In this document: in pieces, positions 9,174 through 17,602 of the stretch | Numbering within the stretch: position 1 is the stretch's first letter | Layout of the letters: each line of letters starts with the position of its first letter | NCBI RefSeq assembly: GCF_002343915.1 | Contig: NZ_NETK01000001.1 | Location: 2,924,001 to 2,988,000, forward strand | DNA from: Nannocystis exedens | GTDB taxonomy: Bacteria; Myxococcota_A; Polyangia; Nannocystales; Nannocystaceae | Length of the DNA stretch: 64,000 bases | Reading direction: 5' to 3' | Program-made: the position numbers and the translations under genes | Notes under the pieces: generated by a model | Told to the model about the DNA's origin: nothing | The model's database searches: none | The model's input: the letters and a program-made list of their open reading frames with translations, nothing else

Positions 9174-9366
9174 CCCCAACAGTTTTTTTGTCCGGACCAG
9201 CAGCCGAGCGTCTTTTACGGCTGGCAGCGTCACCTGTTCGAGCACGGCGCGGCGGCCTTCGGGGAATCTCGCAAGCGCGTCGAGACCAGCCGGGAGCAGG
9301 AGCTGCTCGCGGAGAACGAGCGGCTGAAGGCCCGTCTGGCCCGCAAGGACGCCAATGCGGGGCGGG
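9174..9366 (+). pseudogene. IS3-family OrfA-like remnant
   Basis: The frame reads PSVFYGWQRHLFEHGAAAF and then a Leu-zipper-like helix SREQELLAENERLKARLARK. This is the second half of the helix-turn-helix plus coiled coil typical of IS3-family OrfA transposases. The N-terminal helix and the rest of the element are missing. It abuts an opposite-strand transposase scrap, so this spot is an old IS graveyard. Confidence 0.5.
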
Positions 9367-9414
9367 TCGGCCTTGCGGCCCTCGCGTGGGACCTCGGGCT
9401 GTTACGGGCGCTCG

Positions 9415-10098
9415 CTACGGTAGCCGCTCCACGAAGCGGCTCAGCAGGACACGCACGCCGGCTTCGCCGAAGTCGATCTCCAGCTTTGTATCAGCGCCGC
9501 TCTGCTCTTCGCGCTGGACGACGCCCTCTCCGAACTTGGGATGCTTCACGCGGTAGGGGCTCCGCGGCGTGCGCTCCGCAGCCGCCAGGCGGACTTCGAG
9601 CGTGGCCTTCGCCATCCACGCTTCGAGCGCCCGGCGCTCGGCGTCCGTCGGCTCCGACCCATGGAGGTGCCGCTCCACGACCTCGTCCAGCCAGTCGGCC
9701 ACGGGCAGCGACGTCCGGCTCTGGTCGTCATCCGGGTACACGACGATCCGCGCCGCCGCCGCGCGTCGCTCGACGCAGATCCATTCATGTCCATCGCGGC
9801 CCAACGGCACGAGCGACGCCGGCACGCCAGCCTCCGCCGCCTCGTCCCGGAGGGAGGGAAGCTGCGCCAGATCGAGATCATACATGCCGAAGACGTCGGC
9901 GTCGCTGAACAGGAGCAAGATGGCCGGATCGAAGCGCAGCCCGAGCTCCCGCTCCACGCCCGCGACGGCCTCGGCGTCGAAGGACACGACGATCTCCGGC
10001 GTCGCAACGACGTCCGAACCGCGCTCGGCGGCGATGAGCGCGAGGTAGGCACGCTTGGCTGCACCCTCGATGAGGTGAGATCGTGGTAGGTCGGTCAT
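9415..10098 (-). CDS. SUKH-like protein with C-terminal beta domain
   Basis: 227-aa soluble protein. Residues about 35-120 (ELGLRFDPAILLLFSDAD, FGMYDLDLAQLPSLRDEA) resemble the SMI1/KNR4 (SUKH) fold, often seen in immunity and regulatory proteins. Residues about 190-227 (VKHPKFGEGVV, IDFGEAGVRVLLSRFVERL) resemble the small Tudor-like/CarD-like domain found at the C-terminus of UvrD-type helicases. The ORF extends to 10236 but that leader is arginine-rich; the ATG at 10098 is the better start. No toxin gene is adjacent. Confidence 0.55.
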   Translation of the reverse strand: MTDLPRSHLIEGAAKRAYLALIAAERGSDVVATPEIVVSFDAEAVAGVERELGLRFDPAILLLFSDADVFGMYDLDLAQLPSLRDEAAEAGVPASLVPLGRDGHEWICVERRAAAARIVVYPDDDQSRTSLPVADWLDEVVERHLHGSEPTDAERRALEAWMAKATLEVRLAAAERTPRSPYRVKHPKFGEGVVQREEQSGADTKLEIDFGEAGVRVLLSRFVERLP

Positions 10099-10364
10099 GG
10101 CAGAGGCAGCGGGGGCGGTACCGCGACATCGTTCTCCATCGGCGCGGCGCTCGATGCAAGCCCCCTGCCGGTGCGCGCACTGCAAACCTGCTCTCGAGGC
10201 TACGGGGACGCCGTGGCGGCGGACAATGGCCGTCATGAGCGGGAGGACCCTTCCGCGGACGCCGGAACGTATGTCAAGCGTCGGACGTGAATCCGCTCGC
10301 CCGCGGCGGGCAATCTCAGCGGCGCCAGTGGAGCAACCTTGGTTCGCCTGTCAAGAGGTCGAAA

Positions 10365-10538
10365 CCGTGCATCTGAAACGCCGGTTCCACTTCGACCTGG
10401 ATTCAGGCCCAGGAGGGAGCTCCAGACAGGAGTCCGTGGGAAATTTTGGTGAAATCATGCACAAGCAGCGCTAGGCCCCCGTGCGGGCCCGTTTACGGTG
10501 GGAGGTCTCGAAAAGAGCCAATTTCGCGACGAAATCGA
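10365..10538. repeat. Repeat A, upstream half (candidate attL)
   Basis: Matches the reverse complement of the sequence around the intact IS1182 at 58.2-59.8 kb: GGTGAAATCATGCAC, then GCAGCGCTAG, then GTCTCGAAAAGAGCC and CGCGACGAAATCGA. The match stops just after the 14-bp block CGCGACGAAATCGA at 10525-10538. The other half of the repeat begins with the same 14-bp block at 49128. Confidence 0.65.
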
Positions 10539-10706
10539 CACGCGCTCCCTCAGAAACACCCCCGCTCGCCGAAAGCCGCGGATTCTCCATCAGTCGGGTG
10601 TTTCAAGAGGGATCGCGGGTGTCACGCGTAGGTCCGGAGTGAACCAGGATCCTCCGGGTTTGGCCACCACACGGCCACCAACCCGGGAGCCTCGCGGGGC
10701 GGCCCG
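10536..10706. repeat. Repeat B, copy 1
   Basis: About 170 bp that recur in the same orientation at 17431-17602 with roughly 90% identity. The minus strand encodes a C-terminal peptide GLVAVWWPNPEDPGS...A followed by a stop. Downstream of that stop is a long imperfect hairpin with arms near CCCTCAGAAACACCC and GGGTGTTTC. It looks like a gene 3' end plus transcription terminator that has been copied. It joins repeat A directly. Confidence 0.75.
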
Positions 10707-10802
10707 TGCACGATCAACAGCCAGATTTTTGCGGAGCACTGGCCCGGGCATCGGAGCCCTCGCGGTCGCCATCCTGGACCAGGAGGCCGCAGCGACCATC
10801 TG

Positions 10803-10870
10803 TCAGTACAGGACGGTCGAACAGCGGGGCGCGAGCTGGACGAGGTTCGGGACGAGGGGCTGGTCGGGGG
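10803..10870 (-). pseudogene. C-terminal end of IS21-split lipoprotein gene
   Basis: Minus-strand codons for DQPLVPNLVQLAPRCSTVLY and a stop. If the IS21 element and one GGGGG duplication are removed, these codons join in frame to the lipoprotein at 14274-14798. That shows this is its displaced 3' end. Confidence 0.7.
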
Positions 10871-11054
10871 TGTCAGCGACGATCTCGATCTGCGTAAATC
10901 CAGCGGCGAGGCGACGAAATGGTTTTGGTAGAAACTCGACGGGCCGCAGGCTTGTAGGCCAGATCACAAGAATTTCTGGTCGAGCGTAGCCGGGCCGGAG
11001 GCGTGTCCGGAGATTGGCGCCGCGTGGCGAGGCCGGGTAGCGGGGAGGCGCCGG

Positions 11055-11105
11055 AAAAAAAAACGGGGACGCCGGGATCAAGAGTTGGCGCTCTCCGGCG
11101 TCCCC
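11055..11105 (-). terminator. Rho-independent terminator (leftward)
   Basis: Perfect 11-bp stem GGGGACGCCGG / CCGGCGTCCCC at 11065-11075 and 11095-11105. On the minus strand it is followed by nine T residues (A9 at 11055-11063). It would stop leftward transcription inside IS21, for example read-through from the interrupted lipoprotein gene. Confidence 0.65.
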
Positions 11106-11153
11106 CAACAACCTCCCCCAGCGACATTGTCGAAGAGACAGGTCGCGTGAAGG

Positions 11154-11807
11154 CTGCCACAGGACGGTGGGATCCGCAACGGGGACCGGCACGGAGGTGT
11201 CGTCGATCGAGAGCCGAACGAGCCGCGGGAGCCGAGGGGGATCCCGCTGCGCTGTGGAGCGTGCGGGAGCGCGACGTGGGTGTGCGACGCGTGCTGGTGC
11301 GGGCGGCGCTACTGCGGGCCGGGCTGCGCCAGGCAGGGGCGGCTGCGGAGGCAACGGGCGTCGAATCGACGGTATCAGCAGTCGAGGAAGGGTCGGCGCA
11401 AGCACGCTCAGCGACAGGCGAAGTATCGAACGGCGCAGCGGGCGAAGAAAGTGACGGAGCAGTGTCTCCCGCAGGACGGCGGAGACGGCGATGACTACCG
11501 GGACGCGGGATCGATCAGCGTGGAGCTGGTGACCGCGTCAGAAGGAGATTCATCGCATGAACATCGGGACATGGTCGATGAGGCTGAGGCCGCGACCGAC
11601 GACGATCGAGCTGAGGCTGCAAGCGCGGGGGCAGGAGCTGCTGCGGGCGATCCTGCCGCGGCCCTCCCATCCGCGGGCGCTGGTGGCGCTGCTCGAGGGC
11701 CTCGCGCTGTGGCAGGGGGATGCGCTGCGCGTTGCTGTGTGTGTGGACGGCAGCTGCGATTCGTCTGGGCTCACGGGTCTGGGACTCTTCGGCGCGACTC
11801 TGGATGA
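11154..11807 (+). CDS. Zinc-ribbon protein associated with IS21
   Basis: The convincing part is about residues 34-115. It has LRCGACGSATWVCDACWCG with further C-G-P-G-C, giving CxxC...CxxC-type metal-binding pairs, then a basic segment (RRYQQSRKGRRKHAQRQ, RAKKVTEQ). Small Cys-rich basic proteins like this accompany transposases in several myxobacteria. No ATG precedes the first cysteine pair in frame; CTG at 11154 or GTG at 11280 are possible, the latter losing two cysteines. After about 11500 the frame overlaps the next gene and looks like its shadow, so the true 3' end may be lost by a frameshift. Confidence 0.45.
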   Translation: MPQDGGIRNGDRHGGVVDREPNEPREPRGIPLRCGACGSATWVCDACWCGRRYCGPGCARQGRLRRQRASNRRYQQSRKGRRKHAQRQAKYRTAQRAKKVTEQCLPQDGGDGDDYRDAGSISVELVTASEGDSSHEHRDMVDEAEAATDDDRAEAASAGAGAAAGDPAAALPSAGAGGAARGPRAVAGGCAARCCVCGRQLRFVWAHGSGTLRRDSG

Positions 11808-11931
11808 TCCCGGGAGCCCGCTGGTGCACGCTTACGAGCTCGCTCCCTTGCGTCTTGTCCTCCGTCTCCGACGACCACGGCCGCCGTCGACCGTGCAGTG
11901 GGATCTCGATCTGACCGGAGGTGAGAAGTGA
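11557..11931 (+). CDS. IS21 passenger ORF, 124 aa
   Basis: Small protein beginning MNIGTWSMRLRPRPTTIELR. It is preceded by a strong ribosome-binding site (AGAAGGAG, 9 bases before the ATG) and its stop overlaps the istA GTG start, so translation is probably coupled. It has an alpha/beta-looking body with no known motif. Layouts like this are familiar from orfB-type helper genes of IS66, but I do not recognise the family here. Confidence 0.6.
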   Translation: MNIGTWSMRLRPRPTTIELRLQARGQELLRAILPRPSHPRALVALLEGLALWQGDALRVAVCVDGSCDSSGLTGLGLFGATLDDPGSPLVHAYELAPLRLVLRLRRPRPPSTVQWDLDLTGGEK

Positions 11932-13418
11932 CGACGTCGGCCTTGACTCGGGCGAATGTCCTGCGGCTGTTTCACGCCGAGGGCTGGCGGATCGGCACGA
12001 TCGCCGCGCAGCTCGGCCTGCACCACGGCACGGTGCGCAGGATCCTCCAGCACAACGGCGTGAAGCTGCCGGCGCCGAAGCGGCGGACGAAGGTGGATCC
12101 GTACCGCGCCTTCATCCGCGAGACGCTCGAGAAGTACCCGAAGCTGCGCGCGACGCGGATCCTGCAGATGGTCCGCACGCGCGGCTACACCGGCCAGATC
12201 TCGCGGCTGCGCGAGGTGGTCCGCGAGCTGCGACCCCGCCGGGCCGAGGCGTACCTGCGCCTTGCGACCTTGCCCGGAGAACAGGCCCAAGTGGACTGGG
12301 CCGACTTCGGCAAGGTCCAGGTCGGCCGGGCGACGCGCAAGCTGATGGCCTTCGTCATGGTGCTGAGCTGGTCGCGCGCGCTGTTCGTGCGCTTCTTCTA
12401 CGACGCGCGGATGCCGAGCTTCCTCGCTGGCCATGTGCATGCATTCGCGTACTTCGGCGGCGCCGCGCGGGTCGTGCTCTACGACAACCTGAAGAGCGCG
12501 GTGCTCGAGCGACAGGGCGACGCGATCCGCCTCCACCCGACGCTCGTCGAGTTCGCGGGGCACTACCGCTATGAACCCAGGCCGGTCGCGCCGAGGAGGG
12601 GAAACGAGAAGGGTCGTGTCGAACGCGCGATTCGCTACCTGCGCGACGCATTCTTCGCCGGCCGCACTTTCGTCGGCCTCGACGACCTCAACGCGCAGGT
12701 GCTCGCATTCTGCCAGACCCTCGCCATGCAAAGACTGTGGCCCGACGACCGCGCCCGCACGGTCGAAAGCGCCTTCGCCGAGGAGCGCCCCTTGCTGCTG
12801 GTGGCGTCCGGCGAGCCGTTTCCGTGCGCCGAGCAGCAGCCCGTGCGCGCCGGCAAGACCCCGTACGTGCGCTTCGATCGCAACGACTACTCGATCCCGC
12901 ACACCCACGTCTGCAAGGAGCTCGTCGTCGTCGCCGACGCCGAGCGCGTGCGCGTCGTCGACGGGACGCACGTGATCGCCGAGCACGCCCGCTGCTACGG
13001 CGCCGGCGAGGTCCTCGAGGACAGGTCGCACATCGACGCGCTGTGGTCCGAAAAGACCGGCGCCCGGACACATCGGGAGCTCGATCGCCTGCGGCGCGCG
13101 GTCCCGCGGAGCCAGGACTTCCTGCGCGCCCTCGCCGAGCGCGGCGAGCCGCTCGCCCGCGCCACCCGTCAGCTCGAGGAGCTCCTCGACGCCCACGGCG
13201 CCTGTCTCTTGGAGCAGGCCATCGACGACGCGCTCGCACGCGAGTTGCTATACATCCCGGCGCTGCGCAAGGCGATTGAGCAGCTCGCCCCGCCAGGACA
13301 CCGGGAGGCGCCGGAGCTCCCGACGCGCCTGCGCGCGATCGTCGTGCGCCCGCACGACCTCCGCACCTACGACGCGCTCACCGCCGAGGAGAACGACGAT
13401 GGCGACGAAGACACCTGA
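11928..13418 (+). CDS. istA: IS21 transposase IstA
   Basis: 496-aa DDE transposase. The N-terminal helix-turn-helix (EGWRIGTIAAQLGLHHGTVR) is near residue 15. The catalytic core has the first Asp in VDWADFGKVQ, the second in VLYDNLKSAV and the Glu in NEKGRVERAIRYLRD, then a C-terminal beta domain. The GTG start overlaps the stop of the upstream ORF by four bases. It overlaps istB by 20 bases, as usual in the family. It looks intact. Confidence 0.92.
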   Translation: MTTSALTRANVLRLFHAEGWRIGTIAAQLGLHHGTVRRILQHNGVKLPAPKRRTKVDPYRAFIRETLEKYPKLRATRILQMVRTRGYTGQISRLREVVRELRPRRAEAYLRLATLPGEQAQVDWADFGKVQVGRATRKLMAFVMVLSWSRALFVRFFYDARMPSFLAGHVHAFAYFGGAARVVLYDNLKSAVLERQGDAIRLHPTLVEFAGHYRYEPRPVAPRRGNEKGRVERAIRYLRDAFFAGRTFVGLDDLNAQVLAFCQTLAMQRLWPDDRARTVESAFAEERPLLLVASGEPFPCAEQQPVRAGKTPYVRFDRNDYSIPHTHVCKELVVVADAERVRVVDGTHVIAEHARCYGAGEVLEDRSHIDALWSEKTGARTHRELDRLRRAVPRSQDFLRALAERGEPLARATRQLEELLDAHGACLLEQAIDDALARELLYIPALRKAIEQLAPPGHREAPELPTRLRAIVVRPHDLRTYDALTAEENDDGDEDT

Positions 13419-14163
13419 CGCGACGCTGCGCGAGCGCGCCGCCGCGCTCGGGCTCTACGGCCTGCTCGCCCGCTGGCACGCCATCGAGGCCGAGCCGTGG
13501 CTGCGCCCGCTCATCGAGGCCGAAGAGGACGAACGCTGTCGACGCAGCCTCGCGCGTCGCCTCGAGGGCGCCAAGATCGGCGCCTTTAAGCCGATCGCCG
13601 ACTTCGATTGGACGCACCCGCGGAAGATCGACCGCGAGGCGATCGAGGCTCTCTTCGAGCTCGACTTCCTCCGCGAGCACACCAACGTCGTCCTGATCGG
13701 CTCGGGCGGCGTCGGTAAGACGATGATCGCCCGCAACCTCGCCCACCGCGCGATCCGGGCCGGCCACACCGTCCGCGTCGTCGAGGCCGCCCAGATGCTC
13801 GGCGATCTCGCGGCCCAGCCCGACACCACGCGCCTGCGGAAGCGCCTCCGCCGCTACACCTCTCCCGCGCTCCTCGTCGTGGACGAGGTCGGCTACATGT
13901 CCTATGGGCAAGGCTACGCCGATCTGCTCTTCCAGGTGGTCAGCCAGCGATACCAACGACTCTCGACAATCGTAACCACCAACCGGATCTTCAGCGAGTG
14001 GCAGGAGGTGTTTCCGAGCGCGACCAGCATCGTCGCCGTCATCGACCGCCTGTGCCACAACGCCGAGGTCCTCACCATCGACGCCGAATCCTACCGGAAC
14101 AAGGAGACCGTCGAACGCAACACGACCCGCAGAGCCGCCAGGCGCTCTCGTCGCAAATCCTGA
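13399..14163 (+). CDS. istB: IS21 helper ATPase IstB
   Basis: 254-aa AAA+ helper for IstA. Walker A is GSGGVGKTMIARNL, Walker B is LLVVDEVGY, and a sensor-type TTNRIFSEW follows. The ATG at 13399 lies inside the end of istA; the ORF reaches back to 13276 but that part is the out-of-frame shadow of istA. Length matches the family. Confidence 0.92.
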   Translation: MATKTPDATLRERAAALGLYGLLARWHAIEAEPWLRPLIEAEEDERCRRSLARRLEGAKIGAFKPIADFDWTHPRKIDREAIEALFELDFLREHTNVVLIGSGGVGKTMIARNLAHRAIRAGHTVRVVEAAQMLGDLAAQPDTTRLRKRLRRYTSPALLVVDEVGYMSYGQGYADLLFQVVSQRYQRLSTIVTTNRIFSEWQEVFPSATSIVAVIDRLCHNAEVLTIDAESYRNKETVERNTTRRAARRSRRKS

Positions 14164-14273
14164 GCCGCCACGGTCACCCTCGCTCGACGCCGGCCTCGCC
14201 GGCGTTTTCTGCCGCCGATTTTCGCCGCTGATTTCTGCCGCTGGATTTACGCGGATCTACGCCGTCGTCAACA

Positions 14274-14798
14274 GGGGGTCGGGCTCGTCGGCGTGGGGTC
14301 CGGCAGTCGGGGCGGATCGCACGGGTGGTCCCAGCAGTGTTCGCCGCGGGAGTCGCCTGCACGCGGGCACGGACAGCTCGTCTGGATCATCGGGACCAAT
14401 AGCTCCTCGGGTGGGGGCTGCGGGTCCGGGGGTGGCGCGGGCTGCAGGGAACTCGCGGCGCGACCGGGCAGTGCGGCGAGGACGGCCGCGACCTGGTCGC
14501 GACGGGTGGCGTCCCACATCGTCAGGGCGTGCTCACGTTCGACGAGGCAGTGCTCCGCCCACGCCGAGCCGCGGCGCTCGACGATTACGTGGTCCCACTC
14601 GCACCAGGTGCGGACGTGAATGGTGCCGAGCGTGGGGTCGTGTTCGCGGGAGCGACGGGAGCGGCCGACGCACGGCAGCGGGTCAGTCGTCGTGTCCGCG
14701 GGCGGCGGTCGCACGCTGCTCGGTGGTGGACCGGCGCATGCGACGAGCAGCGTGGCGAGGAAGACGAGGCAGTGCTCCGGCGTGGTCATGGGCGCCAT
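14274..14798 (-). pseudogene. Lipoprotein gene split by IS21
   Basis: Short lipoprotein starting MAPMTTPEHCLVFLATLLVACAG, with an L-V-A-C lipobox, then a Pro/Thr-rich region and a Cys-containing domain (TSCPCPRAGDSRGEHC). The ATG at 14789 is an alternative start. Its 3' end is cut by the IS21 insertion: the reading frame enters the element and stops at once. Removing the element restores a C-terminus of 20 more residues located at 10803-10865. Confidence 0.65.
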
Positions 14799-14866
14799 GT
14801 TACCCGTCGACGGCGAGGTGGCGAAGAGAGCGAGGGAGCCGGCCGATTCGCTGGACGGCTCTGCGT

Positions 14867-15046
14867 TGCTCCGCCCCAAGCCCACGCGAGCGCGGACCCG
14901 GTGAGGTTGGCGAGCGGACCGTGCGTCATGGCCACGCCCTTCGGTCGCCCGGTCGAGCCTGATGTGTAGAGGACGTAGGCGGTGTCGATCACGTACTGCG
15001 CGCCGCTCATACGGGGGTCGGCTGTGAACGACCCACGCGTGTCAAC
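14867..15046 (-). pseudogene. NRPS adenylation-domain scrap fused to SGAQYVID segment
   Basis: The frame reads AYVLYTSGSTGRPKGVAMTH, the A3 phosphate-binding loop of adenylation domains, with only about 40 residues left. Immediately before it lies RGSFTADPRMSGAQYVIDT. The DNA from ATGAGCGGCGCG onward is identical for about 31 bp to part of the 666-aa gene at 31966-33966. This is a chimeric junction between two unrelated genes. Confidence 0.55.
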
Positions 15047-15129
15047 GCCGGCAATGGCTGCCCCCCTTGCACACGTGCCGTGTTCCACGACCCCGGAGGA
15101 GTCCTCGGGAACGACCGAGCCTTCGGCCC

Positions 15130-15255
15130 GAGGTGACGCCGAGCAGCTTGGCCGCGTGGACGATCGAGCCGGCCTGCAGCAGTGCCTGCTCGCAGATGAG
15201 CCGTTCTGCCGCGGCGAGGTTGAAGCTTTCGAGCGTGATCGGCACCTTGTTCGTC
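15130..15255 (-). pseudogene. NtrC-family C-terminal HTH fragment
   Basis: The frame reads LESFNLAAAERLICEQALLQ, then AGSIVHAAKLLGVT, the Fis-type helix-turn-helix at the end of sigma-54 activators. No AAA+ domain is near. The fragment is fused to the end of other relics and is not expected to be functional. Confidence 0.5.
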
Positions 15256-15331
15256 GTCCTCGACGATCGACTGGCTCGCCGTTCTCGCGGCGAAGCTGCG
15301 GGTGTCGAGCGGGTCCTCACCGCCCGTCCGG

Positions 15332-16084
15332 TCAGAGCTGGGTCATCCCACCGTCGATGACCAGATCGATGCCGGTGGCGAAGCTGCTCTCGCTGGACGC
15401 GAGAAAGAGGGCGGCCGACGCGATCTCCGTGGGTCGGCCCAGCCGGCCGAGCGGCACCATCCTGGCGGCGGTGCGCCGGAACTCGGCGGCGGCGTCCTCC
15501 GAACCGGTCTGTAGCTCGATGATCGGCGTATCGATCGGCCCCGGGCTGAGGCAGTTCACGCGGATTCCACGGTCCTTGAGCTCCGCCGCCCACGTTCGCG
15601 CGAACGAGCGAACCGCGGCCTTCGTGGCGTTGTAGGCGCTGTGCCCGGCGTAGCCCTTTACGTTCATGCACGAGGAGACGAGTACGATGGCGCCGCCTTC
15701 CGCCAGGAGCGGCAGGGCCTTCTGCACCGTGAGCAACGTGCCCCGCACGTTCACGTCGAACATCTTCTCGTAGTGCGCCGCCGTCGCGTCGGAGAGGGGC
15801 GCCTGCTCGACGATGCCGGCGTTGGTCACCACGATGTCGACCCTTCCGCGCTCGGAGCGCGCCGTGGCGTAGAGCCGGTCGACGTCCTCGCTGTTCGAGA
15901 CATCGCCTTGCACGGCCGTCACGTCCGCCCCGAGCGCGGCGCGGGCCGTCTCGAGCTCATCGGCGCGTCGTCCGGTGATGAACACGTGGGCGCCCTCGTC
16001 CCTGAAACGACGCGCGATCGCCAGACCGATGCCGCTACTTCCCCCCGTGACGATGGCGACCTTGCCTTCGAGCTGCTTCGACAT
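15332..16084 (-). CDS. SDR-family oxidoreductase
   Basis: 250-aa classical short-chain dehydrogenase/reductase, probably using NAD(P)H on an unknown carbonyl or alcohol. It has the Rossmann motif TGGSSGIG near residue 14, the structural NAG motif near residue 89, catalytic Ser in LVSSCMN near residue 138 and Tyr/Lys in YNATK near residue 152, and a C-terminal DGGMTQL typical of the class. It is divergent from a LysR regulator with a palindromic site between them, so it is probably that regulator's target. Length and motifs are complete. Confidence 0.92.
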   Translation of the reverse strand: MSKQLEGKVAIVTGGSSGIGLAIARRFRDEGAHVFITGRRADELETARAALGADVTAVQGDVSNSEDVDRLYATARSERGRVDIVVTNAGIVEQAPLSDATAAHYEKMFDVNVRGTLLTVQKALPLLAEGGAIVLVSSCMNVKGYAGHSAYNATKAAVRSFARTWAAELKDRGIRVNCLSPGPIDTPIIELQTGSEDAAAEFRRTAARMVPLGRLGRPTEIASAALFLASSESSFATGIDLVIDGGMTQL

Positions 16085-16157
16085 GAAATCTCCTGCCTTC
16101 CTCGGAGATTGATTACTTCGAGGCCGCGCGGCGATCGAGCGCTCGTTTGGAAACCGG

Positions 16158-16178
16158 TCGTTGCAAGCCTTGCAACGA
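16158..16178. promoter_or_regulatory. Perfect 21-bp palindrome, candidate LysR operator
   Basis: TCGTTGCAAG-C-CTTGCAACGA, 10-bp arms around one base, in the 112-bp gap between the SDR and LysR genes and 18 bases before the LysR ATG. LysR-type regulators usually bind such dyads between divergent genes. Confidence 0.7.
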
Positions 16179-16196
16179 TTCGCCTAGGCTCTCGCG

Positions 16197-17162
16197 ATGG
16201 CTCCCGGCAAGCTCCCCGGCTCCGATTACGCGACGCTCGTCGACGACGTGCGCGATCTCCGTGCTTTCGCCCTCGTGTGCGACCTGCGCTCGCTGACCGC
16301 CGCGGCGAAGGTGATGCAGGAGAGCAAGGCGACGGTGAGCCGCCGCATCTCCCGGCTCGAATCGGTGCTCGGTACGGAGCTGCTTCGCCGATCCTCGCGG
16401 CTCGTCGAGATGACGGCGGACGGCGCCGGGTATCGGGCGCGCGTCGGCGCCATCCTCGAGCTCCTCGGAGATGCGAACGCGACGACTGTGTACGGCCGAG
16501 AAGCCGAACCGTCGGGCCAGCTCCGTGTGGCCGCCGTGCCTGGCCTCGACGCGGCGCTCGCCCCGGTGTTTCTGCGCTTCGCGGAGCAGTATCCGCAGGT
16601 CGTCGTCGCGGTGAGTCTGGCCTCCCGGCTCGTCGATCTGGAGGCCGAGCACTTCGATGTCGCGCTCCGTGCGTCCACGGCCCTCGCCGACTCGTCCCTC
16701 GTCGCGGTCCGGGTCGGCGACGCGCCGCTCGAGCGCATCCTGGTCGCTTCGCCGTCCTACCTCGCGGCCCGACCGGCCCCGCGCCGCATTCACGACCTCG
16801 CGACGCATCGTTTCATCGGCATGGGGGACACCGCGGCGCCGACGACACTCACGCTCGTCCGCCGGGCCAGCGACGAGACGGTCTCTCTCCGGTTGCCGGT
16901 CTTCTTCGCTAGCTCGAGCATCGCCTTCACGAAGGAACTGCTGCTCGCGGGCGCCGGCGTCGCCATCCTCCCCCGGCCGAGCGTGCAGCGTGAGCTCGAC
17001 GAGCAGCGCCTCACTCATCTCTTCCCCGGATACATCGCGCCGGGTCCGAGCCTCTACCTCCTCCACCGCGGCGGCCGCTTCCTGGCCCCGAAGATCCGCG
17101 TCTTCGTCGATTTCGTCCGCGAAGCGCTGCACCCTGGCCGCCAGCGCTCACCACGACGATAA
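16197..17162 (+). CDS. LysR-family transcriptional regulator
   Basis: 321-aa regulator. An N-terminal winged helix-turn-helix lies at about residues 18-77 (LRAFALVCDLRSLTAAAKVM, KATVSRRISRLESVLG). The effector-binding domain spans about residues 103-305 (GQLRVAAVPGLDAALAP, GAGVAILPRPSV). It is divergent from the SDR gene, with an operator-like palindrome between, and likely controls that gene and itself. The ATG at 16197 is close to the palindrome; a later start would cut into the N-terminal arm only. Confidence 0.88.
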   Translation: MAPGKLPGSDYATLVDDVRDLRAFALVCDLRSLTAAAKVMQESKATVSRRISRLESVLGTELLRRSSRLVEMTADGAGYRARVGAILELLGDANATTVYGREAEPSGQLRVAAVPGLDAALAPVFLRFAEQYPQVVVAVSLASRLVDLEAEHFDVALRASTALADSSLVAVRVGDAPLERILVASPSYLAARPAPRRIHDLATHRFIGMGDTAAPTTLTLVRRASDETVSLRLPVFFASSSIAFTKELLLAGAGVAILPRPSVQRELDEQRLTHLFPGYIAPGPSLYLLHRGGRFLAPKIRVFVDFVREALHPGRQRSPRR

Positions 17163-17430
17163 GCGATCGGACGCGGCGCCGATCCCTCGGCGTTCGACCG
17201 GCTGCGGACAGGCGAGGTCCCGTCCGTCATCTACGCCGTCGTCGACGAGGACATGGAGAAGAAGGGCGCCCTCAACGAGTGCAAGGAGGCCAACAACGCC
17301 ACCGAGCACCTGGTCGGTGGGGAAGTTGAACTTCACGAGCTCGGAGGCGCCGGCGGCGAGCGGACCCCGCGTCTGGACGGTGCCGAGGTAGCCGAGGGTC
17401 TCCTCGTAGAACGAGACGTGACGCCGGGGC
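17163..17430. other. No supported gene
   Basis: The plus strand has a natural-looking stretch (VIYAVVDEDMEKKGALNECK) and the minus strand a hydrophobic one, but neither has a start, a stop in context or a family I know. It is probably a gene fragment. Confidence 0.35.
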
Positions 17431-17602
17431 CGACACGCGATCCCTCAGAAACACCCCCGCTCGCCGAAAGCCGCGGATTCTCCAGCAAACGGGTGTTTCG
17501 AGAGGGAGCGCGGGTGTCACGCGTGGGTCCAGGGTGAACCAGGATCCTCCGGGTTTGGCCACCACACGGCCACCAGGCCAGAAGCCTCTTGGGGCGGGCC
17601 CT
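17431..17602. repeat. Repeat B, copy 2
   Basis: Direct repeat of 10536-10706. It holds the 3' end of the small minus-strand gene at 17517-17851 plus the downstream hairpin, whose arms include CCCTCAGAAACACCC and GGGTGTTTCGAGAGGG with outer arms GACACGCG / CGCGGGTGTC. Confidence 0.75.

Larger units (their letters stand above)
10871..14273 (+). mobile_element. IS21-family element with two extra ORFs
   Basis: 3.4-kb element. It begins 5'-TGTC at 10871 and ends ...GACA-type sequence at 14273, and GGGGG is present on both flanks (10866-10870 and 14274-14278) as a 5-bp target duplication. The ends share subterminal inverted repeats: GATCTGCGTAAATCCAGCGGC at 10887-10907 against its near-perfect complement at 14237-14257 (one mismatch). 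Cargo in order: zinc-ribbon ORF, 124-aa ORF, istA, istB, all rightward and overlapping or nearly so. Typical IS21 elements are 2-2.6 kb with istA/istB only, so the two upstream ORFs are notable. It splits a lipoprotein gene. Confidence 0.85.

Noticed and set aside
10536..10706. Possible CRISPR or riboswitch from the hairpin repeat
   Set aside because: Only two distant copies, no spacer pattern; a terminator after a gene end explains it better.
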